From NCBI GenBank assembly GCA_016292095.1, contig JAEFAB010000060.1, forward strand, positions 1 through 41,062: 41,062 nt of DNA, read 5' to 3'. The notes beneath the pieces were generated by a model. That model saw only the letters and a list, made by a program, of their open reading frames with translations, had not been told where the DNA came from and made no database searches. Shown here piece by piece: positions 33,711 through 41,062 of this stretch. Positions within the stretch are counted from its first letter, which is position 1; every line of letters begins with the position of its first letter. This DNA is from Eubacterium sp. (GTDB taxonomy: Bacteria; Bacillota; Clostridia; Lachnospirales; Lachnospiraceae). The translations under genes and the position numbers were made by a program.

Positions 33711-34109
33711 ATGGAAAAATGGATTATATATAAAGAAAATGAGTTTAATGATGAAGTATACGATATTAATTTGAATTTTTCCGAAGAAAACGGATTAGTT
33801 GTAGTATTCAAGAGTATACAAAAAGAGTACAATTTTCATTTTGGTTTTATCAATGCTTTTAGAGTGTTAGATGAAAGTGTAGTGCTAAAGGAAATATATA
33901 AAAAAGAATCTATAGAAATGTTTAAAAAAACAAAATATAGAGATATTATTTATCAAGTTTTTGATGGGGAATTTTCTAAAGAGATTGTTGAAATGGCTTG
34001 TGGAGCAGTAGAAAAAGACAGGCAAAAACATTATGTTATAATGACTGAAAATTACTGTATAGATATTGTTTCTGATTGGGAACCAGATATAACTGTAGAC
34101 TATCTATAA
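33711..34109 (+). CDS. Probable immunity protein for the upstream Hint-linked effector
   Basis: This 132-residue acidic, cytosolic-looking protein has no signal peptide and no known motif that I recognise. It begins 3 bases after the stop of the toxin gene, with only a weak AAGG ribosome-binding site located in the toxin gene's end, so translation is probably coupled. Mixed beta strands and helices (IIYKENEFND, LVVVFKSIQKEYNFHFGF, HYVIMTENYCIDIV) are compatible with the small immunity families that follow CdiA, Rhs and LXG toxins. The assignment rests on position and size, not on a family match. Confidence 0.6.
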   Translation: MEKWIIYKENEFNDEVYDINLNFSEENGLVVVFKSIQKEYNFHFGFINAFRVLDESVVLKEIYKKESIEMFKKTKYRDIIYQVFDGEFSKEIVEMACGAVEKDRQKHYVIMTENYCIDIVSDWEPDITVDYL

Positions 34110-34152
34110 TTAACAATATCTGATCGCACAAGAACAATGGAAAGGATATAGA

Positions 34153-37100
34153 ATGGAAAAGAAGGTACAGAGTATTATATTGATTGTAGTAATGATTTTA
34201 TCATTATTACATGCTAATACAATACTTGCAAAAAGTGAAAGTGGATTATGTAGTAGCGAAATTAATCGTATTTTTTCTAAGGCAGATAATTTTTTTTCTG
34301 GTGTAAAAATAGAAAATAAAACAAAAATGGCTAATGTATTAATGAGATTAAAAGATGTAAATAATAGTACAGCTGACACAAATAAAAGATGGACTTGTAG
34401 ATGGAGTGAGGATATTTATGACTCTATCATATCGAATAATGAACAAATATCAAATTGCGTATTAGCCGATAATGAAATTGGAATATATTGGATAGATGAA
34501 TTAATTGATAATCAAAATCCTGATGGTGGTTTTGGACTTGCATCAGGATACGAGAGTGATATCATCGACTCCAAAGAAGCTCTTAAAGCACTTCAAGTTC
34601 TAGAGGAAACAGAGGCAATGGAAAGGACAATAGATTATATTGTATCTTGCCAAAATGATGACGGAGGTTTCCCATATCAGCCGGGAATTGAGTCTGATGC
34701 TGAACTTACAGCAGACATTGCGAATATACTTGCTGATTGTGTGAAAAATAATAATGATTTGAAAAATAATATAACCTCCAACTTAATATTGTTGAGAAGG
34801 TATTTGGATAAAAATGCAGTGGAATTATCGGAACTTGGTTCAGACAATTTAAATAAAGTATATCAGCATTTCAATACAGCTTTGTTCAAATTGAAGATGG
34901 ACAAAGAATATGATATTACTCCATATTATGATTTGCAGGAAGATAATGGAAGTGTATATGATGATGCCCTTGCAACAGCAATGTATTTAGAACTTCTTGT
35001 TTTAGAGGAGAATACAATTAAAGCTGATATAAGTGATATGTCGTTATTAACGGATGATGGAAAAGCAGCGTCAGTATATAACAGCCATGAAAATGTAAAC
35101 ATTGTTATAAACAGTAATTATGATAAAGAGGAAGGTAGACTGAAAATTGAGATTGAAACTCCTGAAAAAGAAATAATTAGTGTTAATAAAGAAAATGATA
35201 AATGGTTGTTTAATACTGGAAAGTATCAAAAAGGAACATATAAAGTAACTGCAAAAATAATTAATAAAAATAATGACAAGATTGCAGCTTCATACAGTAA
35301 GTATTTTAATATTAATCCTAAATTTTCATTAGACGGATTGGATATTTATTTTGCCAGACAGTATTATGATTATGTAAATTATGGACCACCGGAATTTAAG
35401 AGAACTTCATTCGCACATAAGGGAGAAACCGGAGTTTATCCATTTCTTATAGCAGATGTTCAATTGAATAATCTTAAAGAGGCGACGGACGATATTGTAA
35501 TTTCATGGGAGTTAAAGCGAAAAACAAAAAAAGAGAGTTTCGGAAAAATAGTTGTTTCTAAAAGAGATGGAAAATATATGTTTGATGGAAGCTATTCCCT
35601 TGATGATTTGGGAATAATTCCCGAAGAAGATAAGAATAAGTGGAAGGAATTAGAGCTTGAAAATGCTGACCCTAGCGATGTCTTTAGTCAGGAATTTATC
35701 TTAGGTACTGCTTCAATTGATACAACAGAATCATGCACCTATGTTTTACAAACAGAAGTGTCAATGGGCGATGAAGTTTTAAAGAGCGGTACAGCAAACT
35801 TTATTGTATCTGGACAGGAGATGTCTCTTGTAACAAACACTGATAAAGATGAGCTGGTGGCACAGCAAGATAGTGCAAACGTAAATGTTAAATTAAGAGA
35901 AAAGAAGACAGTAGATATTGTTCTTGCCTCAAAAACAGATGATATTAATACATTAAATAAATATGCGGATAAGATTCACAGTATTGAAGACAAAATGAAT
36001 AAACTTGGATATTCAGTGAATGTAGGGGCAACAACATCAACATATTACACTGCAAAAGATACTTTTGCATGGCAGGAATTTGATCACATAAACTATATAG
36101 AAGAACCTAGCAATTGGTATGAGACGACTAATTTCCCGAAACATATTATTTATGATGGCAATGATATCCGAATGGTTGGTTATAATAAAGAAGCTATGAA
36201 AGATTTTCTTCTGGTAGAAGGAACGGACGAGACCAGAAAAGAATTAGAATTTGATGTAGTGAGAGAAGACAATGAGGATTGGCACACATTAGATGGCGCA
36301 GGTTTTTTGTTTAACACATCAATAGAGGACGGGTATATTTCCGGTTATTGTGTTCTATTGAATTATAATAGTTTGAATGTATATAGAATCTTTAATAAGA
36401 ATTTAGATGATTTTAGAAATGGACGTTATAACACTATCGCGAAGACCGGATATAAGGAAAAAGGTGTTTCGATTGACAATCCAGAAGAAAACCATCATAT
36501 AAAGGTCGTTGTCGAAGATGATTATGCAAAAGTTTATGATAATGGAAAACTTGTAATATCAAATGCATATGTCGGTGGGAACTATAATGGAAATATGTAT
36601 GGACCAATTACGAGTTATCAGAGCCATTGTTGTGGTCAGATATCATCTTTTAGATTTTCAAACATTAAAATGAAAGCATTTGGTGGAAAAAGTTTATTGA
36701 ATGCCACTTCAAATTTTAATTATGAGAGTTATGATAGCAGATACATTGTTGATGTTTCGGACATAGAAGATGAGGACTTGATAGGACAAAAAAATCAAAG
36801 TACTGTTGGTGAGCGATTATATTATAACAACATAACATTACTTACAGTAGGAAGCAAGAATAATAAATCACAGTTTGAACCATTATACGAAGGAACTATA
36901 TATGATGGTTATGAATATATTCCGCCAATAAACGGTAAGTTCTTTGATATCTCTGATGAAAATTCTTTAGAAGCAATTGAGGAATATATAATTAGTAGAG
37001 AAGAAGGAAAATATATAATTGATGAAAAAGAAAACAAGGCTACTGATTTGGTATTTACGGGTAAACTGCATGATGGATCTATTTACAAAAAGAAGTTTGA

Positions 37101-38490
37101 ACATTTATATGAGGGAGAGCAAATAAGTATTGATATTCCGCAGATAATGGATGACCTTGTAGTTGGACAAGATACCCCGATTTTGACGGATGTATCTTTG
37201 ACGTACAAGGATGAGTTGGGTGAAAAGCAAACAGTAAGTTGCGATGATATTTATCTTCCAGTAACGCAGTATACAAAGAAGATTGATAATCGATTAACAA
37301 CAGACAAAGATGAGTACAAACAATACAGCAATTCGGAGATTTCTTGTCGAATTTATAACAAATCAGAAAAATATACAGGTAAAAATCTTGTAAGTGTTAT
37401 TTCAATCAAGGATACTGATGGAAAAATAATTGAAAATTATAGCAAGGAATTACCTGAAGTGATGCTTTCAAGTGAAGTAGATCACAATGTGATATGGAAT
37501 ATCGGAGAAAGTGATGCAGGTGATTATATTATTGAAGCATCAGTATATGATGGCACATACTTGGTCACACAGAAAAGTAAAACGGTTGTGATAAAAGAAC
37601 TTGATAAAACGTATGTGAATTTATCTGGAAATATTACATTGTCAAAGAAGATTCTTAAAAATACAGATGAACTTGTGATTACAAAGAAAGTAAAAAATGA
37701 ATTTAAGAAAAAGATTGATAATGTAAAGGAATTGGTCAAAGTTATAAATGTAGAAACAAATGAGGCAGTATATGAAAGCGAAACACTCATGAATCTAGAA
37801 GAGAATGGAGAAAATACTACAACTGAAACGGTAATTGCCAAAGATGATTTTAGTAATGCTAAAAATGGAGAATATTATATTAGCCATGAAGTTGAACTTG
37901 AAGATGGAACTGTTTTAGAACTAGAAGGAGACGGATTTATTCTCGATACACAGAAGAAGACCGATTTGAAAGATATTTTTGGAAGTGGAACTCTGATTTC
38001 GTTGAATAAGGAAGCAGAAAAAAATGGAATCGAATTAGACGGGGCAATTATCACAGTGGATGGAACAATGCATTCGAATACCAATATTGAAGTGAATACA
38101 TCAATTCTTAATGTTTCGGATATTTGCGAGGCAGTTTTACCACTTACTTTTAACGCTGTTATCAAAAATATTACTAATGGAACCAGAGTTTGTGGAAGCA
38201 TTGATGTACCTGATGTTGGATGTGAGTTGTGTAAAGATGATATTTTGATTGAATCTCCGATATATGATGATTATTCAAGTAGTGGAAAACTACTTGCAAG
38301 TGAAGGCAATATTACTATCAGATCTTCTTATGCACGTTTCAAAGGACTTATTTATGCACCAAATGGAACGGTTACTATTGAGTCTTCAACATTTAACATG
38401 GAGGGAAGAATTGTAGCAAAGAATATTATTTACAAGGGTAGTGTACTTAATGTAAGTTCGTATGATGGCGATTTTAATCTTTTAAAATAA
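34153..38490 (+). CDS. Large secreted protein with prenyltransferase-like toroid repeats, lectin-like domain and beta-solenoid end
   Basis: The 1445-residue protein has a signal peptide (1 to about 26, ending ILAKS). Two QW-type repeats of the alpha/alpha-toroid fold follow (NQNPDGGFGLASG near 120 and CQNDDGGFPYQPG near 170), as in prenyltransferase/squalene-cyclase-like and alpha-2-macroglobulin-type proteins. A concanavalin/LamG-like jelly-roll covers about 690-845 (GAGFLFNTS, ISSFRFSNIKMKAFGG). Ig-like segments come next (about 1040-1260), and a short beta-solenoid closes the protein (about 1290-1445, with GLIYAPNGTVTIESSTFNM and GRIVAKNIIY). A GGAAAGGA ribosome-binding site precedes it, 43 bases after the immunity gene, so it is probably the third gene of the toxin operon. 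It is likely a surface partner or adhesin; no catalytic residues are seen. ATA codons are frequent, unlike the butyrate operon. Confidence 0.7.
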   Translation: MEKKVQSIILIVVMILSLLHANTILAKSESGLCSSEINRIFSKADNFFSGVKIENKTKMANVLMRLKDVNNSTADTNKRWTCRWSEDIYDSIISNNEQISNCVLADNEIGIYWIDELIDNQNPDGGFGLASGYESDIIDSKEALKALQVLEETEAMERTIDYIVSCQNDDGGFPYQPGIESDAELTADIANILADCVKNNNDLKNNITSNLILLRRYLDKNAVELSELGSDNLNKVYQHFNTALFKLKMDKEYDITPYYDLQEDNGSVYDDALATAMYLELLVLEENTIKADISDMSLLTDDGKAASVYNSHENVNIVINSNYDKEEGRLKIEIETPEKEIISVNKENDKWLFNTGKYQKGTYKVTAKIINKNNDKIAASYSKYFNINPKFSLDGLDIYFARQYYDYVNYGPPEFKRTSFAHKGETGVYPFLIADVQLNNLKEATDDIVISWELKRKTKKESFGKIVVSKRDGKYMFDGSYSLDDLGIIPEEDKNKWKELELENADPSDVFSQEFILGTASIDTTESCTYVLQTEVSMGDEVLKSGTANFIVSGQEMSLVTNTDKDELVAQQDSANVNVKLREKKTVDIVLASKTDDINTLNKYADKIHSIEDKMNKLGYSVNVGATTSTYYTAKDTFAWQEFDHINYIEEPSNWYETTNFPKHIIYDGNDIRMVGYNKEAMKDFLLVEGTDETRKELEFDVVREDNEDWHTLDGAGFLFNTSIEDGYISGYCVLLNYNSLNVYRIFNKNLDDFRNGRYNTIAKTGYKEKGVSIDNPEENHHIKVVVEDDYAKVYDNGKLVISNAYVGGNYNGNMYGPITSYQSHCCGQISSFRFSNIKMKAFGGKSLLNATSNFNYESYDSRYIVDVSDIEDEDLIGQKNQSTVGERLYYNNITLLTVGSKNNKSQFEPLYEGTIYDGYEYIPPINGKFFDISDENSLEAIEEYIISREEGKYIIDEKENKATDLVFTGKLHDGSIYKKKFEHLYEGEQISIDIPQIMDDLVVGQDTPILTDVSLTYKDELGEKQTVSCDDIYLPVTQYTKKIDNRLTTDKDEYKQYSNSEISCRIYNKSEKYTGKNLVSVISIKDTDGKIIENYSKELPEVMLSSEVDHNVIWNIGESDAGDYIIEASVYDGTYLVTQKSKTVVIKELDKTYVNLSGNITLSKKILKNTDELVITKKVKNEFKKKIDNVKELVKVINVETNEAVYESETLMNLEENGENTTTETVIAKDDFSNAKNGEYYISHEVELEDGTVLELEGDGFILDTQKKTDLKDIFGSGTLISLNKEAEKNGIELDGAIITVDGTMHSNTNIEVNTSILNVSDICEAVLPLTFNAVIKNITNGTRVCGSIDVPDVGCELCKDDILIESPIYDDYSSSGKLLASEGNITIRSSYARFKGLIYAPNGTVTIESSTFNMEGRIVAKNIIYKGSVLNVSSYDGDFNLLK

Positions 38491-38522
38491 ATATTCATAA
38501 TAAATATTTACTTGAAAATTAA

Positions 38523-38611
38523 GGAACTGTAAAAAAATTCTCCTAAAGGAAACAGAACTGCATTGGCAATGTCCAATGCAGCTCTGCTATTTAGAGATTT
38601 TTTACAGCCCC
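38523..38611. repeat. Palindromic repeat, copy 2, between convergent genes
   Basis: An 89-bp near-copy of 29821-29910 in the same orientation, with about six differences. The shared sequence extends about 9 bases further left (GAAAATTAA) into what is desulfurase coding sequence in copy 1. The outer arms are less perfect here (12 of 14), the inner arms intact with one G-U pair. It serves as a bidirectional terminator between the 1445-residue gene and the PHP phosphatase. Confidence 0.85.
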
Positions 38612-38621
38612 TTTTTAAAGT

Positions 38622-39389
38622 CTATATTTGAAACATTTCTAATTGGTATTGGGTAAGTAATCCTTCGATTTTATCAAAACCCAAACCGATTTGTTCCGCG
38701 CGGTGAGCATCGGACCCGATAGTGACATATTTTCCGCCTAATTCCTGATAGCGCTTTAAAATGTCCGGATGTGGATGCGGATAGGAAAAACCTTTTCCAA
38801 AACCGGCAGTATTGATTTCCAGACAAATCTGATGCTGAATGATAAAGGTTAAAATCTCGTCTAAATAATCCATATAGTCTGTAACAGAGTAGTTTGCATC
38901 TTTGTTGGGACTGTAGCGGATAATGTAATCCAAATGCCCCAATGTATGAATATCCGAAAAGGAGTGCAATCCTTCCAGCGTGGCTTTGAAATATTCTTCA
39001 AAGGCACAACGGTCTGTTCTGTTTTTCCAAAATTCCGGATAATAGGGATCCATTCCTGTTACCACATGACAGGAACCGATTTTAAAATCAAAGGACTCCT
39101 TAGAAAGCAAATCCTGAAGATTCTTTTCATTTCCCGGAGCAAGTCCCAATTCAATTCCTTTTAGAACCTGAATGCGGTCTGCATAAGTCTCTTTTAACCG
39201 TTCCAAAGTAGAAGAATATTCTTCCATGGGAATTAAAGGAGTTTCACCTGCAACCGGCCAGTTGTAATCCTGGTGGTCGGTAAAACAAATCTGTTTCATC
39301 CCCAAAGAAATTGCCTGCTCTATAATCTGTTCCGGCGCCTCTTCCGAATCGAAAGAAAAGCGGCTGTGTACATGATAATCCGAATACAT
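38622..39389 (-). CDS. PHP-domain phosphatase, histidinol-phosphatase (HisJ-type)
   Basis: The frame is open from 39425, but the ATG at 39389 follows GTGAGGAC and gives MYSDYHVHSRFS, placing the metal-binding HxH at residues 6-8 as in the PHP family. The resulting 255-residue protein also has FTDHQDYNW (about 37-45), a Glu in GIELGL (about 79-84), the His in GSCHVVTGM, LGHLDYI and the closing IGSDAH (about 229-234), the complete trinuclear-metal set. The likely activity is dephosphorylation of histidinol phosphate in histidine synthesis; other his genes are not nearby, so another phosphoester substrate is possible. Confidence 0.85.
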   Translation of the reverse strand: MYSDYHVHSRFSFDSEEAPEQIIEQAISLGMKQICFTDHQDYNWPVAGETPLIPMEEYSSTLERLKETYADRIQVLKGIELGLAPGNEKNLQDLLSKESFDFKIGSCHVVTGMDPYYPEFWKNRTDRCAFEEYFKATLEGLHSFSDIHTLGHLDYIIRYSPNKDANYSVTDYMDYLDEILTFIIQHQICLEINTAGFGKGFSYPHPHPDILKRYQELGGKYVTIGSDAHRAEQIGLGFDKIEGLLTQYQLEMFQI

Positions 39390-39462
39390 AGTTATGTCCT
39401 CACTTTCTAGTTGTAATAGTATCAAAATGAACGGGAAAAATCTACTGAATATTGCCAGCTTA

Positions 39463-39471
39463 TGATATAAT
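39463..39471 (+). promoter_or_regulatory. Extended -10 promoter of the two-repeat small protein gene
   Basis: TGATATAAT combines the TGn extension with a perfect TATAAT (39466-39471), 33 bases before the ATG. No good -35 box is seen, as is usual for extended -10 promoters. Confidence 0.6.
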
Positions 39472-39503
39472 GAAAAAACAGTTGGAAATTTGGGAGGAGA
39501 ACC

Positions 39504-39986
39504 ATGAATAGAATTTTGGATTTGGTAAAGAATGATTTAGTGTGTATCTATGTTGATAAAGAAAATCCCGAAAAATTTTGGTTGGGATTTATTATCGGAT
39601 ATGATAATCAGTTTTTGTTGCTGGAACGAGTAGATGGCGGGGGGCGCAGCGATGGAATCAGTGTCATCAAAACTTCTGAAATTTACGCTGTTGAAACAAG
39701 AAATGCCTACACCAATAAGTTTCGGGGAGTGGCAGAACGCATTTTCGAAATGGAACTGTTTAATCATGAAGGGGTAATGCAGGAATTTATGAATTGTCTG
39801 ATTGTGGAAAATGAAATGGTCTGCATCGAAACAAACAACAGTGATTGCGCGGATGTAACAGGAATTGTAAAAGAAGTCATTGACGGATGGATTTGCGTAG
39901 AAGCCTATGACGGAGAGAAAAGAGACGGAATTGCTTATTGCAGATTGGAGAATATTACTTCCATTGATATCATGGAAACATTATAA
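39504..39986 (+). CDS. Small hypothetical protein with two repeats of an Sm/SH3-like domain
   Basis: This 160-residue protein starts 7 bases after GGGAGG. It has two similar halves: residues about 11-65 (LVCIYVDKENPEKFWLGFII, later DGGGRSDGI, then EIYAVE) and about 101-158 (MVCIETNNSDCADVTGIV, later DGEKRDGI, then NITSIDI). Both follow a pattern of V-C-I, a Gly-Phe/Ile strand, an aromatic-rich strand, Asp-Gly-x(2,3)-Arg-x-Asp-Gly-Ile and a closing strand, compatible with a small five-stranded barrel. There is no signal peptide or membrane segment. The function is not recognised. It stands alone between the divergent PHP gene and gap. Confidence 0.75.
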   Translation: MNRILDLVKNDLVCIYVDKENPEKFWLGFIIGYDNQFLLLERVDGGGRSDGISVIKTSEIYAVETRNAYTNKFRGVAERIFEMELFNHEGVMQEFMNCLIVENEMVCIETNNSDCADVTGIVKEVIDGWICVEAYDGEKRDGIAYCRLENITSIDIMETL

Positions 39987-40039
39987 TTCTTAATTCCTGA
40001 TTGTCAGATACGTAAAAAAATGTGAAAGAAATAAGGAAA

Positions 40040-40057
40040 TTGTGAATTATTTAACAA
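40040..40057. promoter_or_regulatory. Rex-like operator in front of gap
   Basis: TTGTGAATTATTTAACAA combines one half-site of the TTGTGAA type and one of the TTAACAA type; against TTGTTAA-N4-TTAACAA it differs at one defined position. gap is a known Rex target in several clostridia. The site lies 26 bases upstream of the -35 box. Confidence 0.65.
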
Positions 40058-40083
40058 ATTTGCAATAATTTGTAGAAAATGCC

Positions 40084-40112
40084 TTGATATTTATAATTGA
40101 ATTCGGTAGAAT
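40084..40112 (+). promoter_or_regulatory. Sigma-A promoter of gap
   Basis: TTGATA (40084-40089), a 17-base spacer and TAGAAT (40107-40112). Transcription from near 40119 gives a leader of about 100 bases. Confidence 0.75.
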
Positions 40113-40158
40113 AGAGAACAGGTCATGTTTTGGAACTACGCAGAAAGGACTTTTGGTC

Positions 40159-40175
40159 TTGAAACAAAGTTTCAA
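40159..40175 (+). promoter_or_regulatory. Perfect palindrome in the gap leader
   Basis: TTGAAAC-AAA-GTTTCAA, 7-base arms with a 3-base loop, lies about 40 bases into the predicted transcript. It could be a repressor site or a 5'-leader hairpin that protects the mRNA. AGGAC/GTCTT just before it can form another small stem. Confidence 0.5.
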
Positions 40176-40221
40176 ACACATAACATATTTTAAAAATTTA
40201 TTATTATAGGAGGACAATTTA

Positions 40222-41062
40222 ATGTCAGTTAAAGTTGCAATTAACGGTTTCGGACGTATTGGACGTCTTGCATTCAGACAGATGTTTGGTGCTGAAGGTT
40301 ATGATGTTGTTGCTATCAACGATTTAACAAAGCCTTCAATGTTAGCTCACTTATTAAAGTATGATACAGCTCAGGGTGGATACGCTGGAAAGATCGGTGA
40401 AGGTCTTCACACAGTTGAAGCTGATGATGAAGCTGGAACAATTACAGTAGATGGTAAGACTCTTACAATTTACGCTGAAGCTGATGCTTCAAAACTTCCT
40501 TGGGGAGAAATCGGAGTAGACGTAGTACTTGAATGTACAGGTTTCTACTGCTCAAAAGATAAATCACAGGCTCATATCGATGCAGGTGCTAAGAAGGTAG
40601 TTATCTCAGCTCCAGCCGGAAATGACCTTAAGACAATCGTTTACTCAGTAAACCAGGATACATTAACAGCTGATGATACAATCATCTCTGCTGCATCTTG
40701 TACAACAAACTGCTTAGCTCCTATGGCTGATGCATTAAACAAGTATGCTGCTATCCAGAGTGGTATCATGTCTACAATCCACGCTTACACAGGTGACCAG
40801 ATGATCCTTGACGGACCACACAGAAAGGGTGACCTTAGAAGAGCACGTGCAGGCGCTGCTAACATCGTTCCTAACTCAACAGGTGCTGCAAAGGCTATCG
40901 GTCTTGTAATTCCTGAATTAAACGGAAAGTTAATCGGATCTGCACAGAGAGTTCCTGTTCCTACAGGTTCTACAACAATCCTTACAGCTGTAGTTAAGGG
41001 TACAGACGTAACAGTTGAAGGTATCAACGCAGCTATGAAGGCAGCAGCTTCTGAAAGCTTTG
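40222..41062 (+). CDS. gap: Glyceraldehyde-3-phosphate dehydrogenase (3' end outside window)
   Basis: The first 280 residues of an enzyme of about 335-345. It oxidises glyceraldehyde 3-phosphate with NAD and phosphate in glycolysis. The N-terminus [19 protein letters not shown] is the NAD-binding Rossmann start; the catalytic Cys160 is in [12 protein letters not shown], the His in [10 protein letters not shown], and [20 protein letters not shown] carries the phosphate-binding residues. The AGGAGG ribosome-binding site (40208-40213) lies 8 bases before the ATG. Codon use is strongly biased as in the butyrate operon, indicating high expression. The frame is open at the right edge. Confidence 0.97.
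   Translation, partial: MSVKVAINGFGRIGRLAFRQMFGAEGYDVVAINDLTKPSMLAHLLKYDTAQGGYAGKIGEGLHTVEADDEAGTITVDGKTLTIYAEADASKLPWGEIGVDVVLECTGFYCSKDKSQAHIDAGAKKVVISAPAGNDLKTIVYSVNQDTLTADDTIISAASCTTNCLAPMADALNKYAAIQSGIMSTIHAYTGDQMILDGPHRKGDLRRARAGAANIVPNSTGAAKAIGLVIPELNGKLIGSAQRVPVPTGSTTILTAVVKGTDVTVEGINAAMKAAASESF

Noticed and set aside
29812-38611. Integrative conjugative element or prophage
   Set aside because: No integrase, relaxase, replication or phage structural genes are visible between the repeats.

Overview
The window looks like a chromosomal segment of a low-GC Firmicute, most likely a butyrate-forming Lachnospiraceae (Coprococcus/Butyrivibrio-like). The reasons are a thl-crt-hbd-bcd-etfB-etfA operon in the order known from that family, a butyrate kinase/phosphotransbutyrylase pair instead of an obvious butyryl-CoA transferase, clostridial-type Rex operators, a SpoVB-like flippase, and very large secreted surface proteins. 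Species cannot be decided from the sequence alone.

Layout. 1-1568: the tail of a membrane protein (5' end outside the window) and a DUF975 membrane protein. 1597-7890: the central butyrate operon, converting acetyl-CoA to butyryl-CoA with electron-bifurcating Bcd/Etf; a Rex-like operator and a good sigma-A promoter lie in front and a long terminator behind. 7813-7997: a compact multi-hairpin element. 8126-19320: two giant secreted proteins, a tandem SGNH-hydrolase/discoidin protein and a 2234-residue C-type-lectin/InlB-repeat protein. They share an apparently unnamed module of about 170 residues (three copies in total) and are separated by a small HipA-like remnant. 19342-21502 (minus strand): ptb-buk, which finishes butyrate synthesis with ATP gain. 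21521-21770: a tandem repeat plus a three-way-junction palindrome and a terminator-like hairpin. 21827-23587: a PadR regulator with two envelope proteins. 23585-27124: a heterodimeric ABC exporter. 27121-28623 (minus): a SpoVB-like flippase. 28697-29830: a NifS-like cysteine desulfurase.

29812-38611 is the most unusual region. Two copies (about 93% identical) of a 90-bp palindrome flank an 8.6-kb AT-rich cassette. The cassette holds a membrane-anchored protein with an inactive-looking transglutaminase fold, a Hint self-cleaving domain and a short C-terminal effector domain; directly after it come a 132-residue gene (probable immunity protein) and a 1445-residue secreted protein. I read it as a polymorphic-toxin locus inserted behind the cysteine desulfurase gene. 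The window ends with a PHP phosphatase (minus), a small protein made of two repeats, and the 5' part of gap, which has its own Rex-like operator.

How the parts work together. Glycolysis (gap) makes NADH, the butyrate operon reoxidises it, and ptb-buk recovers ATP. The two Rex-like sites suggest that gap and the butyrate operon sense the same NADH/NAD ratio. No tRNA, rRNA, CRISPR array, transposase or integrase was recognised.
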